Shown here piece after piece: positions 26,881 through 37,590 of a stretch of 64,000 bases of DNA. The translations under genes and the position numbers were made by a program. Numbering within the stretch: the stretch's first letter is position 1; every line of letters begins with the position of its first letter. The notes below the pieces were generated by a model. It saw only the letters and a list, made by a program, of their open reading frames with translations, ran no database searches and was not told the DNA's origin. Source of the DNA: Ectopseudomonas mendocina (GTDB taxonomy: Bacteria; Pseudomonadota; Gammaproteobacteria; Pseudomonadales; Pseudomonadaceae); contig NZ_SCFY01000004.1 in NCBI RefSeq assembly GCF_007049795.1, positions 220,584-284,583 on the forward strand. The letters are read 5' to 3'.

Positions 26881-29004
26881 TCAGGCCAGATCGAAACGAT
26901 CCAGGTTCATCACCTTGGTCCAGGCCGCGACGAAGTCCTTGATGAACTTCTGCTGGCCGCCGTCCTGGGCATACACCTCGGCATAGGCGCGCAGCAGCGA
27001 GTTGGAACCGAACACCAGGTCGGCACGGCTGGCCGTGTACTTCTTCGCCCCGGTCTTGCGCTCCAGCACATCGAAGCCCGCGCCACTGGGTTTCCACTCC
27101 AGGCCCATGCTCAGCACATTGACGAAGAAGTCATTGCTCAGCACGCCCACCTTGTCGGTGAACACACCCCGCAGGCTGCCATCCCAGTTGGCGCCCAGCA
27201 CACGCAGGCCACCGAGCAGCGCGGTCATCTCCGGCGCGGTCAGCGTCAGCTGCTGAGCCTTGTCGATCAGCAGCACCTCGTCGCCGATATCGACACCATC
27301 GGCCTTCCAGTTACGGAAGCCATCGGCCGGGCCACGCAGGTATTCAACGCTGTGCACGTCGGTCTGCTCCTGCGAGGCATCGACGCGACCAGCGGCGAAC
27401 GGCACCTCGATCGACGTACCGGCAGCACTGGCGGCCTGCTCGACGCCGAGATTACCGGCCAGGACGATCAGGTCGGCCAGAGACAGGCGAGTCGAAGCCT
27501 GGATGCCCTCGATCTTGGCCAGCGCGGCAACCGCGATCTTGTTCACCGCCCAGCCGCGCTGCGGTTGCAGCGCCAGGCGCGCACCGTTGGCACCGCCGCG
27601 CTTGTCGCCGCCCCGGAAGGTGGCCGCCGAGGCCCAAGCCAGGGAAACCAGTTCGGATACGCTCAGGCCCAGCGCCGCGATCTTCGCTTTGGCATCGGCG
27701 ATGTCGGCAGCGGACGGCAGCGGGCCGGCTGGCGGCAGCGGGTCTTGCCAGATCAGGTCTTCCTTCGGCACTTCCGGGCCGAGGTAACGAGCCTTCGGCC
27801 CCATGTCGCGGTGGGTCAGCTTGAACCAAGCGCGGGCGAAGGCTTCGCTGAACGCCTGCGGGTCGTTGAGGAAACGCCGCGAGATTTTCTCGAAGGCCGG
27901 ATCGAAACGCAGGGTCAGGTCGGTGGTGAGCATGGTCGGCTTGTGCTTGACCGCCGGATCGAAAGGATCGGGCATGATCTCCGGGGCATCCTTGGCCACC
28001 CACTGGATCGCGCCGGCGGGCGACCTGACTTGCTCCCATTCGTACTGGAACAGGTTCTCGAAGAAGTAGTTGCTCCACTGGGTCGGCGTTTGCGTCCAGG
28101 TGACTTCGATCCCCGAGGTGATGGCGTCCTTACCCTTGCCACTGCCATGGCCGCTGAACCAGCCCAGGCCCTGCTGCTCGATGGGAGCGGCTTCCGGGTC
28201 GGGGCCGATCTTGTCGCCCGGCACCGCGCCGTGCGTCTTGCCCAGGGTGTGACCACCGGCGATCAGGGCGACGATTTCCTCGTCGTCCATCGCCATGTTG
28301 CCGAAGGTGGCACGGATGAACGGCGCCGCCGACAGCGGATCGCCACTGGCTTCCGGGCCTTCCGGGTTGACGTAGATCAGGCCCATTTCGGTGGCCGACA
28401 GCGGGCTGTCTTTCAGCGCCTCGCTACGACGGTGCTTGAGCCATTCCTTTTCCGTGCCCCAGTTGACGTCGTTATCCGGCTCCCAGGTGTCCGCGCGCCC
28501 GGCAGCGAAGCCGAAGGTACGGAAACCCGAAGACTCCAGGGCAACGTTGCCGGCCAGCATGAACAGGTCGGCCCAGCTGATCTTCTGTCCATACTTCTGC
28601 TTCACCGGCCACAGCAGGCGACGAGCCTTGTCCAGGTTGGCGTTGTCCGGCCAGGCGCCCAGCGGCGCAAAACGCTGCTGACCACGACCCGCACCACCCC
28701 GGCCATCGACCAGACGGTACGTGCCGGCGCCATGCCAGGCCATGCGGATGAACAGACCGACGTAGCTGCCCCAGTCGGCCGGCCACCAGTCCTGCGAATC
28801 GGTGAGTACCTTGCGGATGTCGCCCTTGAGGGCGGAATAGTCGATCTTCTTAAATTCGTCGGCGTAGTTGAATGTCTCGCCCAGCGGGTTGGAGCGCTCG
28901 GAATGCTGGTTCAGCAGATCCACACGCAACTGATTCGGCCACCAATCCAGATTGGTCGTCCCCTGGCCTGCGACATGAAACGGGCATTTACCTGTGTTCG
29001 ACAT
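26881..29004 (-). CDS. katG: Catalase-peroxidase
   Basis: KatG removes hydrogen peroxide as catalase and peroxidase. The 707-residue protein has duplicated peroxidase domains. In the first are the distal Arg87-Trp90-His91 in '[11 protein letters not shown]' and the proximal His in '[14 protein letters not shown]'. The Trp-Tyr-Met adduct can form from Trp90, the Tyr in '[12 protein letters not shown]' and the Met in '[11 protein letters not shown]'. GGAGA precedes the ATG at 29004; the longer frame to 29076 has no matching N-terminus. In P. aeruginosa the equivalent position carries katA, a monofunctional catalase, so gene content differs here. Confidence 0.97.
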   Translation of the reverse strand: MSNTGKCPFHVAGQGTTNLDWWPNQLRVDLLNQHSERSNPLGETFNYADEFKKIDYSALKGDIRKVLTDSQDWWPADWGSYVGLFIRMAWHGAGTYRLVDGRGGAGRGQQRFAPLGAWPDNANLDKARRLLWPVKQKYGQKISWADLFMLAGNVALESSGFRTFGFAAGRADTWEPDNDVNWGTEKEWLKHRRSEALKDSPLSATEMGLIYVNPEGPEASGDPLSAAPFIRATFGNMAMDDEEIVALIAGGHTLGKTHGAVPGDKIGPDPEAAPIEQQGLGWFSGHGSGKGKDAITSGIEVTWTQTPTQWSNYFFENLFQYEWEQVRSPAGAIQWVAKDAPEIMPDPFDPAVKHKPTMLTTDLTLRFDPAFEKISRRFLNDPQAFSEAFARAWFKLTHRDMGPKARYLGPEVPKEDLIWQDPLPPAGPLPSAADIADAKAKIAALGLSVSELVSLAWASAATFRGGDKRGGANGARLALQPQRGWAVNKIAVAALAKIEGIQASTRLSLADLIVLAGNLGVEQAASAAGTSIEVPFAAGRVDASQEQTDVHSVEYLRGPADGFRNWKADGVDIGDEVLLIDKAQQLTLTAPEMTALLGGLRVLGANWDGSLRGVFTDKVGVLSNDFFVNVLSMGLEWKPSGAGFDVLERKTGAKKYTASRADLVFGSNSLLRAYAEVYAQDGGQQKFIKDFVAAWTKVMNLDRFDLA

Positions 29005-29201
29005 GCTTCTCTCCTTCTCCTCATCGTGTCGGTTCCAATGGCTGTGGCCGACAATGAAAGGAGAGTAGTCCTGCACTTACGAAAGAGCCAATATATGAAA
29101 CACAACGACAAGATAGTCATTTTCTTTCGATAGACGCCCGGACGCGTCCAAACCGAGCACCACCGCAACAGGAGAAAAGCCAGGATTTTTCCGCCGCAAA
29201 A

Positions 29202-29232
29202 ACAAACGCCCCAACACTGTTGGGGCGTTTGT
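29202..29232 (-). terminator. Rho-independent terminator of the alpha operon
   Basis: ACAAACGCCCCAAC and TTGGGGCGTTTGT form a strong stem. On the minus strand it is followed by TTTTTGC and lies about 60 nt after the rplQ stop. Between katG (start 29004) and this point I see no gene. Confidence 0.9.
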
Positions 29233-29292
29233 CGTTGCCTTGACCTGAACTGGCTGCTTGACGCAAGCCGGCTCGGCGTAGGGAACAGAGAC

Positions 29293-29679
29293 TTACTCGG
29301 CAGCTTCTACCGAACCGCCGACCGGACGGTCGACCAGTTCAACGTAAGCCATCGGAGCATTGTCACCAGCGCGGAAACCGCACTTGAGGATGCGCAGGTA
29401 GCCGCCGTTACGGGTGGCGTAGCGCTTGCCCAGATCGTTGAACAGTTTGCCAACGATAGCTTTCGAACGAGTACGGTCGAAAGCCAGACGACGGTTGGCA
29501 ACGCTGTCTTCCTTGGCCAGGGTGATCAGCGGCTCGGCAACGCGACGCAGTTCCTTGGCTTTCGGCAGGGTAGTTTTGATCAGCTCGTGCTCGAACAGCG
29601 AGACCGCCATGTTCTGGAACATGGCCTTGCGGTGAGCGCTGGTGCGGCTGAGGTGACGGCCACTTTTACGATGACGCAT
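29293..29679 (-). CDS. rplQ: 50S ribosomal protein L17
   Basis: L17, 128 residues, sits near the exit tunnel of the large subunit. The family opening '[20 protein letters not shown]' is intact, as is '[13 protein letters not shown]'. It is the last gene of the alpha operon, 44 nt after rpoA. Confidence 0.98.
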
Positions 29680-29723
29680 GGTTCAATTCCTTACCAAACT
29701 TGTTCGTTCGGTGATGATGACGA

Positions 29724-30725
29724 TCAGGCAGTGGCCTTATCGTCTTTCTTCAGACTTGCCGGCGGCCAGTTGTCGAGGCGCATACCGAGGGACAGACCGC
29801 GAGAAGCCAGAACATCCTTGATTTCGGTCAGGGATTTCTTGCCCAGGTTCGGGGTTTTGAGCAACTCTACTTCAGTGCGCTGAATCAGGTCACCGATGTA
29901 GTAGATGTTCTCTGCCTTGAGGCAGTTGGCCGAACGTACGGTCAGTTCCAGGTCATCAACAGGGCGCAGCAGGATCGGATCGATCTCGTCTTCCTGCTCG
30001 ACCACCACAGGCTCACTGTCACCTTTGAGGTCGACGAACGCGGCCAACTGCTGCTGCAGAATGGTCGCGGCACGACGGATAGCCTCTTCAGGGTCCAGAG
30101 TACCGTTGGTTTCCAGGTCGATAACCAGTTTGTCCAGGTTGGTGCGCTGCTCAACACGGGCGTTTTCCACCACGTAAGCAACCCGACGCACAGGGCTGAA
30201 CGAAGCATCCAGCTGCAAGCGACCAATGCTACGGCTTTCATCTTCGTCGCTCTGACGCGCGTCAGCCGGCTCATAGCCGCGACCACGAGCTACGGTGAGC
30301 TTCATGTTCAGCGCGCCATTGGAGGCCAGGTTGGCGATTACGTGGTCGCCATTGACGATTTCGACATCGTGATCCAGCTGAATATCGGCAGCGGTAACTA
30401 CGCCCGGGCCCTTTTTAGCCAGAGTCAGGGTCACTTCGTCACGGCCGTGCAGCTTGATAGCCAGACCTTTCAGGTTGAGCAGGATCTCAATGACATCTTC
30501 CTGCACACCTTCGATCGCGGAGTACTCATGGAGTACGCCATCGATCTCGGCCTCGACTACTGCACAGCCAGGCATGGAGGACAACAGGATGCGACGCAGC
30601 GCGTTGCCCAGGGTATGGCCAAAGCCACGCTCGAGAGGCTCGAGGGTGATCTTGGCGCGGGTCGAACTGACCTCCTGCACATCAATGTGACGGGGGGTCA
30701 GGAACTCATTTACCGAAATCTGCAT
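29724..30725 (-). CDS. rpoA: DNA-directed RNA polymerase subunit alpha
   Basis: Alpha dimerises to start polymerase assembly and contacts promoters and activators. The 333-residue protein has the N-terminal domain ('[23 protein letters not shown]', '[16 protein letters not shown]') and, after a linker near 235-250, the C-terminal domain ('[21 protein letters not shown]', '[21 protein letters not shown]') that binds UP elements. It lies in the alpha operon between rpsD and rplQ. Confidence 0.98.
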   Translation of the reverse strand: MQISVNEFLTPRHIDVQEVSSTRAKITLEPLERGFGHTLGNALRRILLSSMPGCAVVEAEIDGVLHEYSAIEGVQEDVIEILLNLKGLAIKLHGRDEVTLTLAKKGPGVVTAADIQLDHDVEIVNGDHVIANLASNGALNMKLTVARGRGYEPADARQSDEDESRSIGRLQLDASFSPVRRVAYVVENARVEQRTNLDKLVIDLETNGTLDPEEAIRRAATILQQQLAAFVDLKGDSEPVVVEQEDEIDPILLRPVDDLELTVRSANCLKAENIYYIGDLIQRTEVELLKTPNLGKKSLTEIKDVLASRGLSLGMRLDNWPPASLKKDDKATA

Positions 30726-30747
30726 GGATGCACCTATTTTCTAGCCC

Positions 30748-31368
30748 TTACTTGGAGTAGAGCTCGACAATCAGGCTCTCGTTGATGTCAGCGGACAGAT
30801 CGCCACGAGCCGGTACGTTCTTGAACACACCAGACTTCTTCTCGGCGTCTACTTCTACCCACTCAACACGGCCACGTTGGGCGCAGAGCTCGAGAGCCTG
30901 AGCGATGCGCAGCTGATTGCGCGATTTCTCGCGAACAGCAACGACGTCGCCAGCCTTAACTTGGTAGGACGGTACGTTTACGGTCTGACCGTTGACGCTG
31001 ATCGCTTTGTGCGAAACCAGCTGACGGGACTCGGCACGAGTAGCGCCAAAACCCATACGGTAAACCACGTTGTCCAGACGGCACTCCAGCAGTTGCAGCA
31101 GATTCTCGCCGGTGGCGCCTTTCTGACTGGCAGCTTGCTTGTAGTAACCGCTGAATTGACGCTCCAGTACGCCGTAGATACGACGAACTTTTTGCTTCTC
31201 ACGCAGCTGGGTGCCGTAGTCGGACTGACGGCCACGGCGCTGGCCGTGGATACCCGGAGCTGCTTCGATGTTGCACTTAGATTCAAGCGCGCGAACACCA
31301 CTCTTCAGGAAGAGATCGGTGCCTTCACGACGAGACAGTTTGCATTTGGGACCAATGTAACGAGCCAT
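30748..31368 (-). CDS. rpsD: 30S ribosomal protein S4
   Basis: S4, 206 residues, nucleates 16S rRNA folding and, in E. coli, represses its own (alpha) operon. The N-terminal '[23 protein letters not shown]' and the S4 RNA-binding domain ('[22 protein letters not shown]', '[20 protein letters not shown]') are complete. The N-terminus has no zinc-binding Cys cluster. Confidence 0.98.
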   Translation of the reverse strand: MARYIGPKCKLSRREGTDLFLKSGVRALESKCNIEAAPGIHGQRRGRQSDYGTQLREKQKVRRIYGVLERQFSGYYKQAASQKGATGENLLQLLECRLDNVVYRMGFGATRAESRQLVSHKAISVNGQTVNVPSYQVKAGDVVAVREKSRNQLRIAQALELCAQRGRVEWVEVDAEKKSGVFKNVPARGDLSADINESLIVELYSK

Positions 31369-31385
31369 TTCTCACTGTCTCCTGA

Positions 31386-31775
31386 TTACACGCGACGCTT
31401 CTTCGGCGGACGGCACCCGTTGTGCGGGATTGGCGTCACGTCGGTGATGCTGGCGATTTTGTAGCCGCAGGCGTTCAGAGCACGCACGGCGGATTCGCGA
31501 CCCGGACCTGGACCTTTGACGTTGACGTCGAGGTTCTTCAGACCGTATTCCAGTGCAGCCTGACCAGCACGCTCAGCGGCGATCTGGGCAGCGAATGGAG
31601 TGGATTTACGCGAGCCGCGGAAACCCGAACCACCGGAGGTAGCCCAGGACAGGGCGTTACCCTGACGGTCGGTAATGGTCACGATAGTGTTGTTGAAAGA
31701 CGCATGGATGTGGGCGATGCCATCAACCACTGTCTTTTTGACTTTTTTACGAGTACGAGCAGCAGGTTTTGCCAT
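31386..31775 (-). CDS. rpsK: 30S ribosomal protein S11
   Basis: S11, 129 residues, forms part of the small-subunit platform that contacts the E-site. The core '[24 protein letters not shown]' and the C-terminal '[21 protein letters not shown]' are typical. It lies between rpsM and rpsD. Confidence 0.98.
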   Translation of the reverse strand: MAKPAARTRKKVKKTVVDGIAHIHASFNNTIVTITDRQGNALSWATSGGSGFRGSRKSTPFAAQIAAERAGQAALEYGLKNLDVNVKGPGPGRESAVRALNACGYKIASITDVTPIPHNGCRPPKKRRV

Positions 31776-31805
31776 GACTAAATTCCTGTCGATTCGCGAA
31801 TGCGA

Positions 31806-32162
31806 TTACTTGCGGATCGGCTTACGCGGGCCCTTACGGGTGCGAGCGTTGGTCTTGGTACGCTGACCGCGAACCGGCAGACCTTTACGATGACGCAGGC
31901 CGCGGTAGCAACCCAGATCCATCAAGCGCTTGATCTTCATATTCACTTCACGACGCAGGTCGCCTTCGGTATTCACCTTGGCTACTTCGCCACGCAGCTG
32001 TTCGATCTGCTCGTCAGTCAGATCCTTGATTTTCGCAGCCGGATTTACACCGGTAGCGGCACAGATTTTCTGTGCAGTGGTGCGACCAACACCAAAGATG
32101 TAGGTCAGCGAGATAACAGTGTGCTTGTTATCCGGAATGTTAACGCCTGCAATACGGGCCAT
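31806..32162 (-). CDS. rpsM: 30S ribosomal protein S13
   Basis: S13, 118 residues, contacts the P-site tRNA and subunit bridges. '[20 protein letters not shown]' and the C-terminal basic tail ('[20 protein letters not shown]') are standard. It is the first gene of the alpha operon; the 133-nt gap to rpmJ carries a hairpin and a candidate promoter. Confidence 0.98.
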   Translation of the reverse strand: MARIAGVNIPDNKHTVISLTYIFGVGRTTAQKICAATGVNPAAKIKDLTDEQIEQLRGEVAKVNTEGDLRREVNMKIKRLMDLGCYRGLRHRKGLPVRGQRTKTNARTRKGPRKPIRK

Positions 32163-32221
32163 TCAGTGGAACTCCAATTGACAGCTACCTACGCCCCGGA
32201 AGCCAAGAAATAGGGCGCGAG

Positions 32222-32250
32222 ATATTAACGCTGTAATAACAAATAATCAA
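32222..32250 (-). promoter_or_regulatory. Candidate sigma-70 promoter of the alpha operon
   Basis: On the minus strand TTGATT (32245-32250) and TAATAT (32222-32227) are separated by exactly 17 nt, just downstream of a terminator-like hairpin. Two mismatches per hexamer make this tentative. It would give rpsM-rpoA independent transcription. Confidence 0.45.
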
Positions 32251-32274
32251 CCCGGCAGCGCACTAGCTGCCGGG
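32251..32274 (-). terminator. Terminator-like hairpin between rpmJ and rpsM
   Basis: CCCGGCAG and CTGCCGGG form a stem with an 8-nt loop. On the minus strand TTGATTATTTGTTATT follows, a discontinuous T-run. It marks the spc-alpha operon boundary and may end part of the transcription. Confidence 0.6.
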
Positions 32275-32295
32275 CTTATCACGCGTGGTTCACAC

Positions 32296-32412
32296 TCAGC
32301 CTTGGCGCTGCTTGTGACGCGGCTCTGCGCTGCAGATCACCCGCACGACACCTTCGCGACGGATAATTTTGCAGTTACGGCACAGCTTTTTCACCGATGC
32401 ACGAACTTTCAT
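32296..32412 (-). CDS. rpmJ: 50S ribosomal protein L36, zinc-binding form
   Basis: This 38-residue protein reads [17 protein letters not shown] and continues to RHKQRQG. The ligands are C11, C14, a later Cys in 'VICSAEPRH' and the following His, so it is the C+ (zinc) form. It is too short for usual ORF cutoffs and lies in the spc operon between secY and the alpha operon. Its ATG is at 32410-32412. Confidence 0.97.
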
Positions 32413-32440
32413 TACCAACTCCTCGAACCTTACGGGTGGA

Positions 32441-33769
32441 TCAGCGGAGCATGCCGCTGCCATAGCCCTTCAGGTTGGCTTTCTTCATCAGGGAATCGTA
32501 CTGGTGAGACACGAGGTGCGATTGCACTTGAGACATGAAGTCCATCACAACCACGACCACGATCAGCAACGAGGTCCCGCCAAGGTAGAACGGAACGTTG
32601 GCTGCAACCACCAGGAACTGGGGGAGCAGGCACACGGCCGTCATGTACAGAGCACCGAACATGGTCAAGCGAGTCAGAACGCCATCGATATAGCGCGCAG
32701 ACTGCTCGCCCGGACGGATGCCCGGAATAAAGGCACCGGACTTCTTCAGGTTTTCCGCTACGTCTTTCGGGTTGAACATCAGCGCTGTGTAGAAGAAGCA
32801 GAAGAAAATGATCCCTGCACTAAACAGCAAAATGTTCAACGGCTGACCAGGAGCGATAGCCTGCGAAATGTCCTGCAGCCAGCCCAAACCCTCGGACTGA
32901 CCAAACCAGGCACCCAGCGAGGCCGGGAACAGCAGAAGGCTGCTAGCGAAGATGGCCGGGATTACGCCCGCCATGTTCACCTTCAACGGCAAGTGGCTGG
33001 TCTGCGCAGCAAAGACCTTGCGGCCCTGCTGACGCTTGGCGTAGTGCACCGCAATGCGACGCTGACCACGCTCGATGAACACCACAAAACCGATGATCGC
33101 TACTGCCAACAGGCCGATGGCGATCAGAGCGAAGATGTTGATATCGCCCTGGCGAGCAGACTCGAAAGACTGCCCGATTGCCGACGGCAGACCGGCTACG
33201 ATGCCCGCAAAAATCAGCATCGAGATACCGTTACCGACACCGCGCTCAGTGATCTGCTCGCCCAGCCACATCATGAACATCGCGCCCGCCACGAAAGTGG
33301 TGACCGCCACGAAGTGGAAGCCGAAATCGCCCGAGAACGCAACGCCCTGGCTAGCCAGACCAGCGGACATACCGATGGCCTGAACGAACGCCAGGACGAG
33401 TGTGCCGTAGCGGGTGTACTGGCTGATCTTGCGACGGCCAGCTTCACCTTCCTTCTTCAACTGCTCCAGCTGCGGGCTGACGGCGGTCATCAGCTGCATG
33501 ATGATCGATGCCGAGATGTACGGCATGATCCCCAGTGCAAAGATGCTCATCCGCTCCAGCGCGCCGCCGGAAAACATGTTGAACAAGCTAAGAATGGTCC
33601 CCTCATTCTGTCGAAACAGATCGGCCAGACGGTCAGGGTTTATACCGGGAACTGGGATATGCGCGCCGATTCGATAGACGATGATCGCCATGAACAGAAA
33701 ACGCAGACGAGCCCAGAGTTCGGACAACCCGCCACCAGCCAGAGCAGAGAGAGCACCTTGCTTAGCCAT
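32441..33769 (-). CDS. secY: Preprotein translocase subunit SecY
   Basis: SecY forms the protein-conducting channel with SecE and SecG in the inner membrane. The 442-residue protein has ten hydrophobic helices. '[15 protein letters not shown]' and '[17 protein letters not shown]'-like '[20 protein letters not shown]' are diagnostic, as is '[20 protein letters not shown]'. Its ATG directly follows the rplO stop. The SecE partner gene is in this window at 59127-59495. Confidence 0.98.
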
Positions 33770-34201
33770 TTATTCCTCGAACTTACCGCCAGCTGCTTCG
33801 ATAGCCGCACGCGCACCTTTGGTGGCAGCGATACCTTTCAGGGTGACCGCACGGGTAACCTCACCGGACAGCATGACTTTCACACGCTGCACGTGCTGGC
33901 CAACCAGATTGGCATCCTTCAGAGCCTGCAGAGTTACAACACCCTCTACCTTGTTCAGCTCGGAGGTACGCACTTCGGCGCGATCCATAGCCTTCAGGGA
34001 GACGAAGCCGAACTTCGGCAGACGGCGGTGCAGCGGCTGCTGACCACCCTCGAAGCCCGGAGCGATGGAGCCACCGGAGCGGGAGGTCTGACCTTTGTGG
34101 CCACGGCCACCAGTCTTACCCAGACCGCTACCGATGCCACGGCCCGGACGGTGCTTCTCGCGACGGGCACCCGGCGCGGAACGCAGATCGTTCAGTTGCA
34201 T
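33770..34201 (-). CDS. rplO: 50S ribosomal protein L15
   Basis: L15, 143 residues, is a late-assembling 23S rRNA binder. '[20 protein letters not shown]' opens it, and the Gly/Arg-rich '[17 protein letters not shown]' and '[18 protein letters not shown]' follow. I start at 34201; the frame extends into rpmD. Confidence 0.98.
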   Translation of the reverse strand: MQLNDLRSAPGARREKHRPGRGIGSGLGKTGGRGHKGQTSRSGGSIAPGFEGGQQPLHRRLPKFGFVSLKAMDRAEVRTSELNKVEGVVTLQALKDANLVGQHVQRVKVMLSGEVTRAVTLKGIAATKGARAAIEAAGGKFEE

Positions 34202-34203
34202 GA

Positions 34204-34383
34204 TTAACCCTCCACCTTCAGCAGGTAGTAAGCCTTGTTGATCATGCCGCGGTTTTCCGGAGTATCCAGAACCTCTACGGTGTGACCGATGCGACGCAGG
34301 CCCAGGCCCTTGACGCAAGCTTTGTGATTGGCCAGACGGCCATTGGTGCTCTTGATCAGAGTCACTTTGACGGTATTAGCCAT
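34204..34383 (-). CDS. rpmD: 50S ribosomal protein L30
   Basis: L30, 59 residues, starts [20 protein letters not shown] and contains '[21 protein letters not shown]'. It lies 2 nt after rpsE and 2 nt before rplO, consistent with tight coupling. Confidence 0.97.
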   Translation of the reverse strand: MANTVKVTLIKSTNGRLANHKACVKGLGLRRIGHTVEVLDTPENRGMINKAYYLLKVEG

Positions 34384-34385
34384 GG

Positions 34386-34886
34386 TTAGAGAATCTCCTC
34401 GACGCTCTTGCCACGCTTGGCTGCAACGGATGCTGGAGACTGCATGGTCTTCAGACCCTTGAAGGTGGCATGAACCACGTTCACCGGGTTGGTCGAGCCG
34501 TAGCACTTGGCCAGAACGTTCTGCACACCAGCCACTTCCAGAACGGCACGCATGGCGCCGCCGGCGATGATACCGGTACCTTCGGACGCCGGCTGCATGT
34601 ACACCTTGGAGGCGCCATGAGCGGACTTGACCGGGTACTGCAGAGTGGTGCCGTTCAGATCAACTTGGATCATGTTACGACGAGCAGCTTCCATCGCTTT
34701 CTGGATAGCAGCTGGAACTTCACGGGATTTGCCACGGCCGAAACCGACGCGACCCTTACCATCACCCACCACGGTCAGCGCGGTGAAAGTGAAGATACGG
34801 CCACCCTTTACGGTCTTGGCAACGCGGTTAACCTGAACCAGCTTCTCGATGTAGCCTTCGTCGCGCTTTTGGTCGTTATTTGCCAT
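34386..34886 (-). CDS. rpsE: 30S ribosomal protein S5
   Basis: S5, 166 residues, acts in decoding accuracy and helicase-like mRNA entry. '[20 protein letters not shown]' and '[20 protein letters not shown]' are the N-terminal dsRNA-binding motif; the C-terminal half contains '[20 protein letters not shown]'. It is in the spc operon. Confidence 0.98.
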   Translation of the reverse strand: MANNDQKRDEGYIEKLVQVNRVAKTVKGGRIFTFTALTVVGDGKGRVGFGRGKSREVPAAIQKAMEAARRNMIQVDLNGTTLQYPVKSAHGASKVYMQPASEGTGIIAGGAMRAVLEVAGVQNVLAKCYGSTNPVNVVHATFKGLKTMQSPASVAAKRGKSVEEIL

Positions 34887-34889
34887 AAC

Positions 34890-35240
34890 TTAGAACTCCA
34901 GCCCGCCTTCACGAGCAGCATCAGCCAGCGCCTTGACGCGGCCGTGGTACTTGAAGCCAGAACGGTCGAATGCCACCTGGGTCACACCAGCGGCTTTCGC
35001 ACGCTCAGCAACCAGCGCACCAACTTTCTTGGCTGCGTCGACGTTGCCGGTGGCGCCATCACGCAGTGCTTTGTCCAAGGTAGAGGCGCTGGCCAGAACC
35101 TTGCTGCCGTCGGCCGAGATGACCTGGGCGTAGATGTGCTGCGAAGAGCGGTACACGCACAGACGCACGGCTTCGAGCTCGTGCATTTTCAGGCGTGCTT
35201 TGCGAGCGCGACGCAGACGAGTAACTTTTTTGTCGGTCAT
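34890..35240 (-). CDS. rplR: 50S ribosomal protein L18
   Basis: L18, 116 residues, binds 5S rRNA together with L5 and L25. The family motifs '[17 protein letters not shown]' and '[21 protein letters not shown]' are present. It lies between rplF and rpsE. Confidence 0.98.
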   Translation of the reverse strand: MTDKKVTRLRRARKARLKMHELEAVRLCVYRSSQHIYAQVISADGSKVLASASTLDKALRDGATGNVDAAKKVGALVAERAKAAGVTQVAFDRSGFKYHGRVKALADAAREGGLEF

Positions 35241-35251
35241 TTTTCAGCCCC

Positions 35252-35785
35252 TTACTTCTTCTTGGCTTCTTTACGACGGACAACTTCATCCGCGTAACGA
35301 ACGCCTTTGCCCTTGTAGGGCTCAGGACGACGGAAGTCACGGATTTCCGCAGCCACCTGACCCACCAGTTGCTTGTCGATACCCTTGATCAGGATTTCGG
35401 TCTGGTTCGGGGTTTCAGCCACGACGCCTTCCGGCAGTTCGTAGTCGATCGGGTGGGAGAAGCCCAGTGCGAGGTTCAGCACCTGGCCCTTGGCTTGAGC
35501 TTTGTAGCCCACGCCGACCAGCTGCAGCTTACGCTCGAAGCCTTGGCTGACACCGATGACCATGTTGTTCACCAGGGCGCGAGTAGTACCGGCCATAGCG
35601 CGGTTCTGCTGGTCGCCATTACGAGCGGCGAAACGCAGTTCGCTACCTTCCTGGATCACTTCAACGGACGAGTGAACATTCAGTTCCAGAGCGCCCTTGG
35701 CACCCTTGACCGAGAGCTGCTGACCGGCGAGTTTGATCTCGACACCAGCTGGCAGCACTACGGGGTTCTTAGCAACGCGAGACAT
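35252..35785 (-). CDS. rplF: 50S ribosomal protein L6
   Basis: L6, 177 residues, lies near the factor-binding site. It opens [20 protein letters not shown], and the C-terminal RNA-binding segment '[20 protein letters not shown]' is complete. It follows rpsH by 12 nt. Confidence 0.98.
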   Translation of the reverse strand: MSRVAKNPVVLPAGVEIKLAGQQLSVKGAKGALELNVHSSVEVIQEGSELRFAARNGDQQNRAMAGTTRALVNNMVIGVSQGFERKLQLVGVGYKAQAKGQVLNLALGFSHPIDYELPEGVVAETPNQTEILIKGIDKQLVGQVAAEIRDFRRPEPYKGKGVRYADEVVRRKEAKKK

Positions 35786-35797
35786 GCTTATCCCCCC

Positions 35798-36190
35798 TTA
35801 GAACACGGTGCAGAGCACTTCGCCGCCGACACCGGCAGCGCGCGCAGCGCGATCCGTCATCACACCTTTGTTGGTGGAGACGATGGAAACACCGAGACCG
35901 CCGCGAACCTTCGGCAGGTCATCGACGGATTTGTACTGACGAAGGCCAGGACGGCTCACGCGCTTGACTTCCTCGATGACCGGACGGCCTTCGAAGTACT
36001 TCAGCTCGATGGACAGTTGTGGCTTGGCTTCACCATTGACTTCATAACCCGCAATGTAACCTTCGTCTTTGAGAACTTTGGCTACGGCAACCTTCAGAGT
36101 GGAAGAAGGCATGCTTACGACGGACTTTTCAGCCATCTGGGCATTACGGATACGAGTTAGCATGTCCGCTAACGGGTCCTGCATACTCAT
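35798..36190 (-). CDS. rpsH: 30S ribosomal protein S8
   Basis: S8, 130 residues, binds central 16S rRNA and is, in E. coli, the repressor of the spc operon acting near the L5 gene. '[18 protein letters not shown]' and the C-terminal '[20 protein letters not shown]' are standard. Its start is 194 nt from rpsN, with two hairpins between. Confidence 0.98.
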   Translation of the reverse strand: MSMQDPLADMLTRIRNAQMAEKSVVSMPSSTLKVAVAKVLKDEGYIAGYEVNGEAKPQLSIELKYFEGRPVIEEVKRVSRPGLRQYKSVDDLPKVRGGLGVSIVSTNKGVMTDRAARAAGVGGEVLCTVF

Positions 36191-36310
36191 GGGCTAGACG
36201 CTCCTGATACAAAAAGAACAGCCCGAGGGCTGTGGGATCATCCAAAAGCTCGGCATGGAAATGCCAGGCTCAGGAGAGCCGGACATTCTAGAGACCGATC
36301 AAAAATGAAG

Positions 36311-36333
36311 CAAGCCCCAAAAGGGGCTTGTTC
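36311..36333 (-). terminator. Terminator-like hairpin 2 inside the spc operon
   Basis: AAGCAAGCCCC and GGGGCTTGTT stem with an AAAA loop; on the minus strand it is followed by CATTTTTGATC, a short T-run. It lies second in transcription order between rpsN and rpsH. Confidence 0.6.
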
Positions 36334-36341
36334 AATAAAAG

Positions 36342-36370
36342 GCAAAGCCGGCACAAGGCCGGCTTTGCTT
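36342..36370 (-). terminator. Terminator-like hairpin 1 inside the spc operon
   Basis: GCAAAGCCGGC and GCCGGCTTTGC form a strong stem with a short loop. On the minus strand it is followed by CTTTTATTG. It lies 15 nt after the rpsN stop and is the first structure met by polymerase leaving rpsN. Confidence 0.65.
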
Positions 36371-36384
36371 TTAGCGACTGATGA

Positions 36385-36690
36385 TTACCAGCTGGCTTTC
36401 ACCAGACCCGGTACGTCACCGCGCATGGCGGCTTCGCGCAGCTTGTTACGCGACAGACCGAACTTGCGATAAACGCCGTGCGGACGGCCGGTGATGCGGC
36501 AACGGTTACGCAGGCGCGAGGCGCTGGCGTCACGTGGTTGCTTCTGCAGAGCGACCTGGGCTTCCCAACGCGCTTCCGGACTGGTGTTCGGATTAGCGAT
36601 GGTAGCTTTCAGCTCGGCACGCTTCTTGGCGTACTTGGCAACCGTTTGCTGACGCTTCAGCTCGCGGTTCTTCATGCTTGTCTTGGCCAT
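36385..36690 (-). CDS. rpsN: 30S ribosomal protein S14, zinc-free form
   Basis: S14, 101 residues, is the long form without the CXXC zinc motif seen in short S14 proteins. '[20 protein letters not shown]' and '[20 protein letters not shown]' are typical. It follows rplE by 15 nt. Confidence 0.98.
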   Translation of the reverse strand: MAKTSMKNRELKRQQTVAKYAKKRAELKATIANPNTSPEARWEAQVALQKQPRDASASRLRNRCRITGRPHGVYRKFGLSRNKLREAAMRGDVPGLVKASW

Positions 36691-36705
36691 TGTCCAGGAC
36701 TCCGA

Positions 36706-37245
36706 TCAGTTGCGGAACGGGAAGTTGAAAGCACGCAGCAGAGCGCGGCCTTCATCATCGTTACGGGCAGTGGTAGTCAGGGTGATGTCCAGACCACGCA
36801 GCGCATCGATTTTGTCGTAATCGATTTCCGGGAAGATGATCTGCTCTTTCACGCCCATGCTGTAGTTGCCACGGCCATCGAAGGACTTGGCATTCAGGCC
36901 GCGGAAGTCACGCACGCGCGGCAGGGAGATGGACAGCAGACGATCCAGGAACTCGTACATACGCTCGCGACGCAGAGTGACCTTGACGCCAATCGGCCAA
37001 CCTTCACGAACCTTGAAACCTGCGATCGACTTACGGGCATGAGTCACAACGACTTTCTGACCGGTGATCTTCTCGAGGTCGGCTACAGCGTTTTCGATGA
37101 TCTTCTTGTCACCGATAGCTTCGCCCAGGCCCATGTTCAGGGTGATCTTGGTGATGCGCGGAACTTCCATCACGTTCGCCAGCTTCAGTTCTTCCTTCAG
37201 CTTGGGCGCGATTTCCTTCCGGTAAATCTCTTTCAGTCGTGCCAT
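36706..37245 (-). CDS. rplE: 50S ribosomal protein L5
   Basis: L5, 179 residues, binds 5S rRNA and a subunit bridge. It starts [20 protein letters not shown] and contains '[20 protein letters not shown]' and '[20 protein letters not shown]'. In E. coli the S8-binding translational operator lies at the L5 start; I did not verify it here. Confidence 0.98.
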   Translation of the reverse strand: MARLKEIYRKEIAPKLKEELKLANVMEVPRITKITLNMGLGEAIGDKKIIENAVADLEKITGQKVVVTHARKSIAGFKVREGWPIGVKVTLRRERMYEFLDRLLSISLPRVRDFRGLNAKSFDGRGNYSMGVKEQIIFPEIDYDKIDALRGLDITLTTTARNDDEGRALLRAFNFPFRN

Positions 37246-37264
37246 GGTATTTACCTACGGATTC

Positions 37265-37579
37265 TCAAGCGCCAACCGGCTTCTGGGTGGACTTGAAGAC
37301 ACGAATTTTCTTGCCGTCTTCGGTCTTGAAGCCAACGCGGTCAGCCTTGTTGGTTTCAGAGTTGAAGATGGCAACGTTGGAAGCGTGCAGAGGCGCTTCT
37401 TTCTCGACGATACCGCCTTGAACGCCCGACATCGGGTTCGGCTTGGTATGACGCTTCACCAGGTTGATGCCACCGACGACCAGACGGTCGTCAGCGAGAA
37501 CCTTGAGCACCTTACCGCGCTTACCTTTGTCTTTACCGGCGATCACGATGATCTCGTCGTCACGACGAATCTTTTGCAT
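37265..37579 (-). CDS. rplX: 50S ribosomal protein L24
   Basis: L24, 104 residues, initiates large-subunit assembly. The KOW motif '[20 protein letters not shown]' lies at the N-terminus and '[19 protein letters not shown]' follows. It lies between rplN and rplE. Confidence 0.98.
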   Translation of the reverse strand: MQKIRRDDEIIVIAGKDKGKRGKVLKVLADDRLVVGGINLVKRHTKPNPMSGVQGGIVEKEAPLHASNVAIFNSETNKADRVGFKTEDGKKIRVFKSTQKPVGA

Positions 37580-37590
37580 GTCGGATCTCC

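Noticed and set aside
29102..29135. Two ATAG half-sites upstream of katG resembling an OxyR site
   Set aside because: Their spacing (17 nt from start to start, same orientation) does not fit the ATAG-N7-CTAT tetramer layout.
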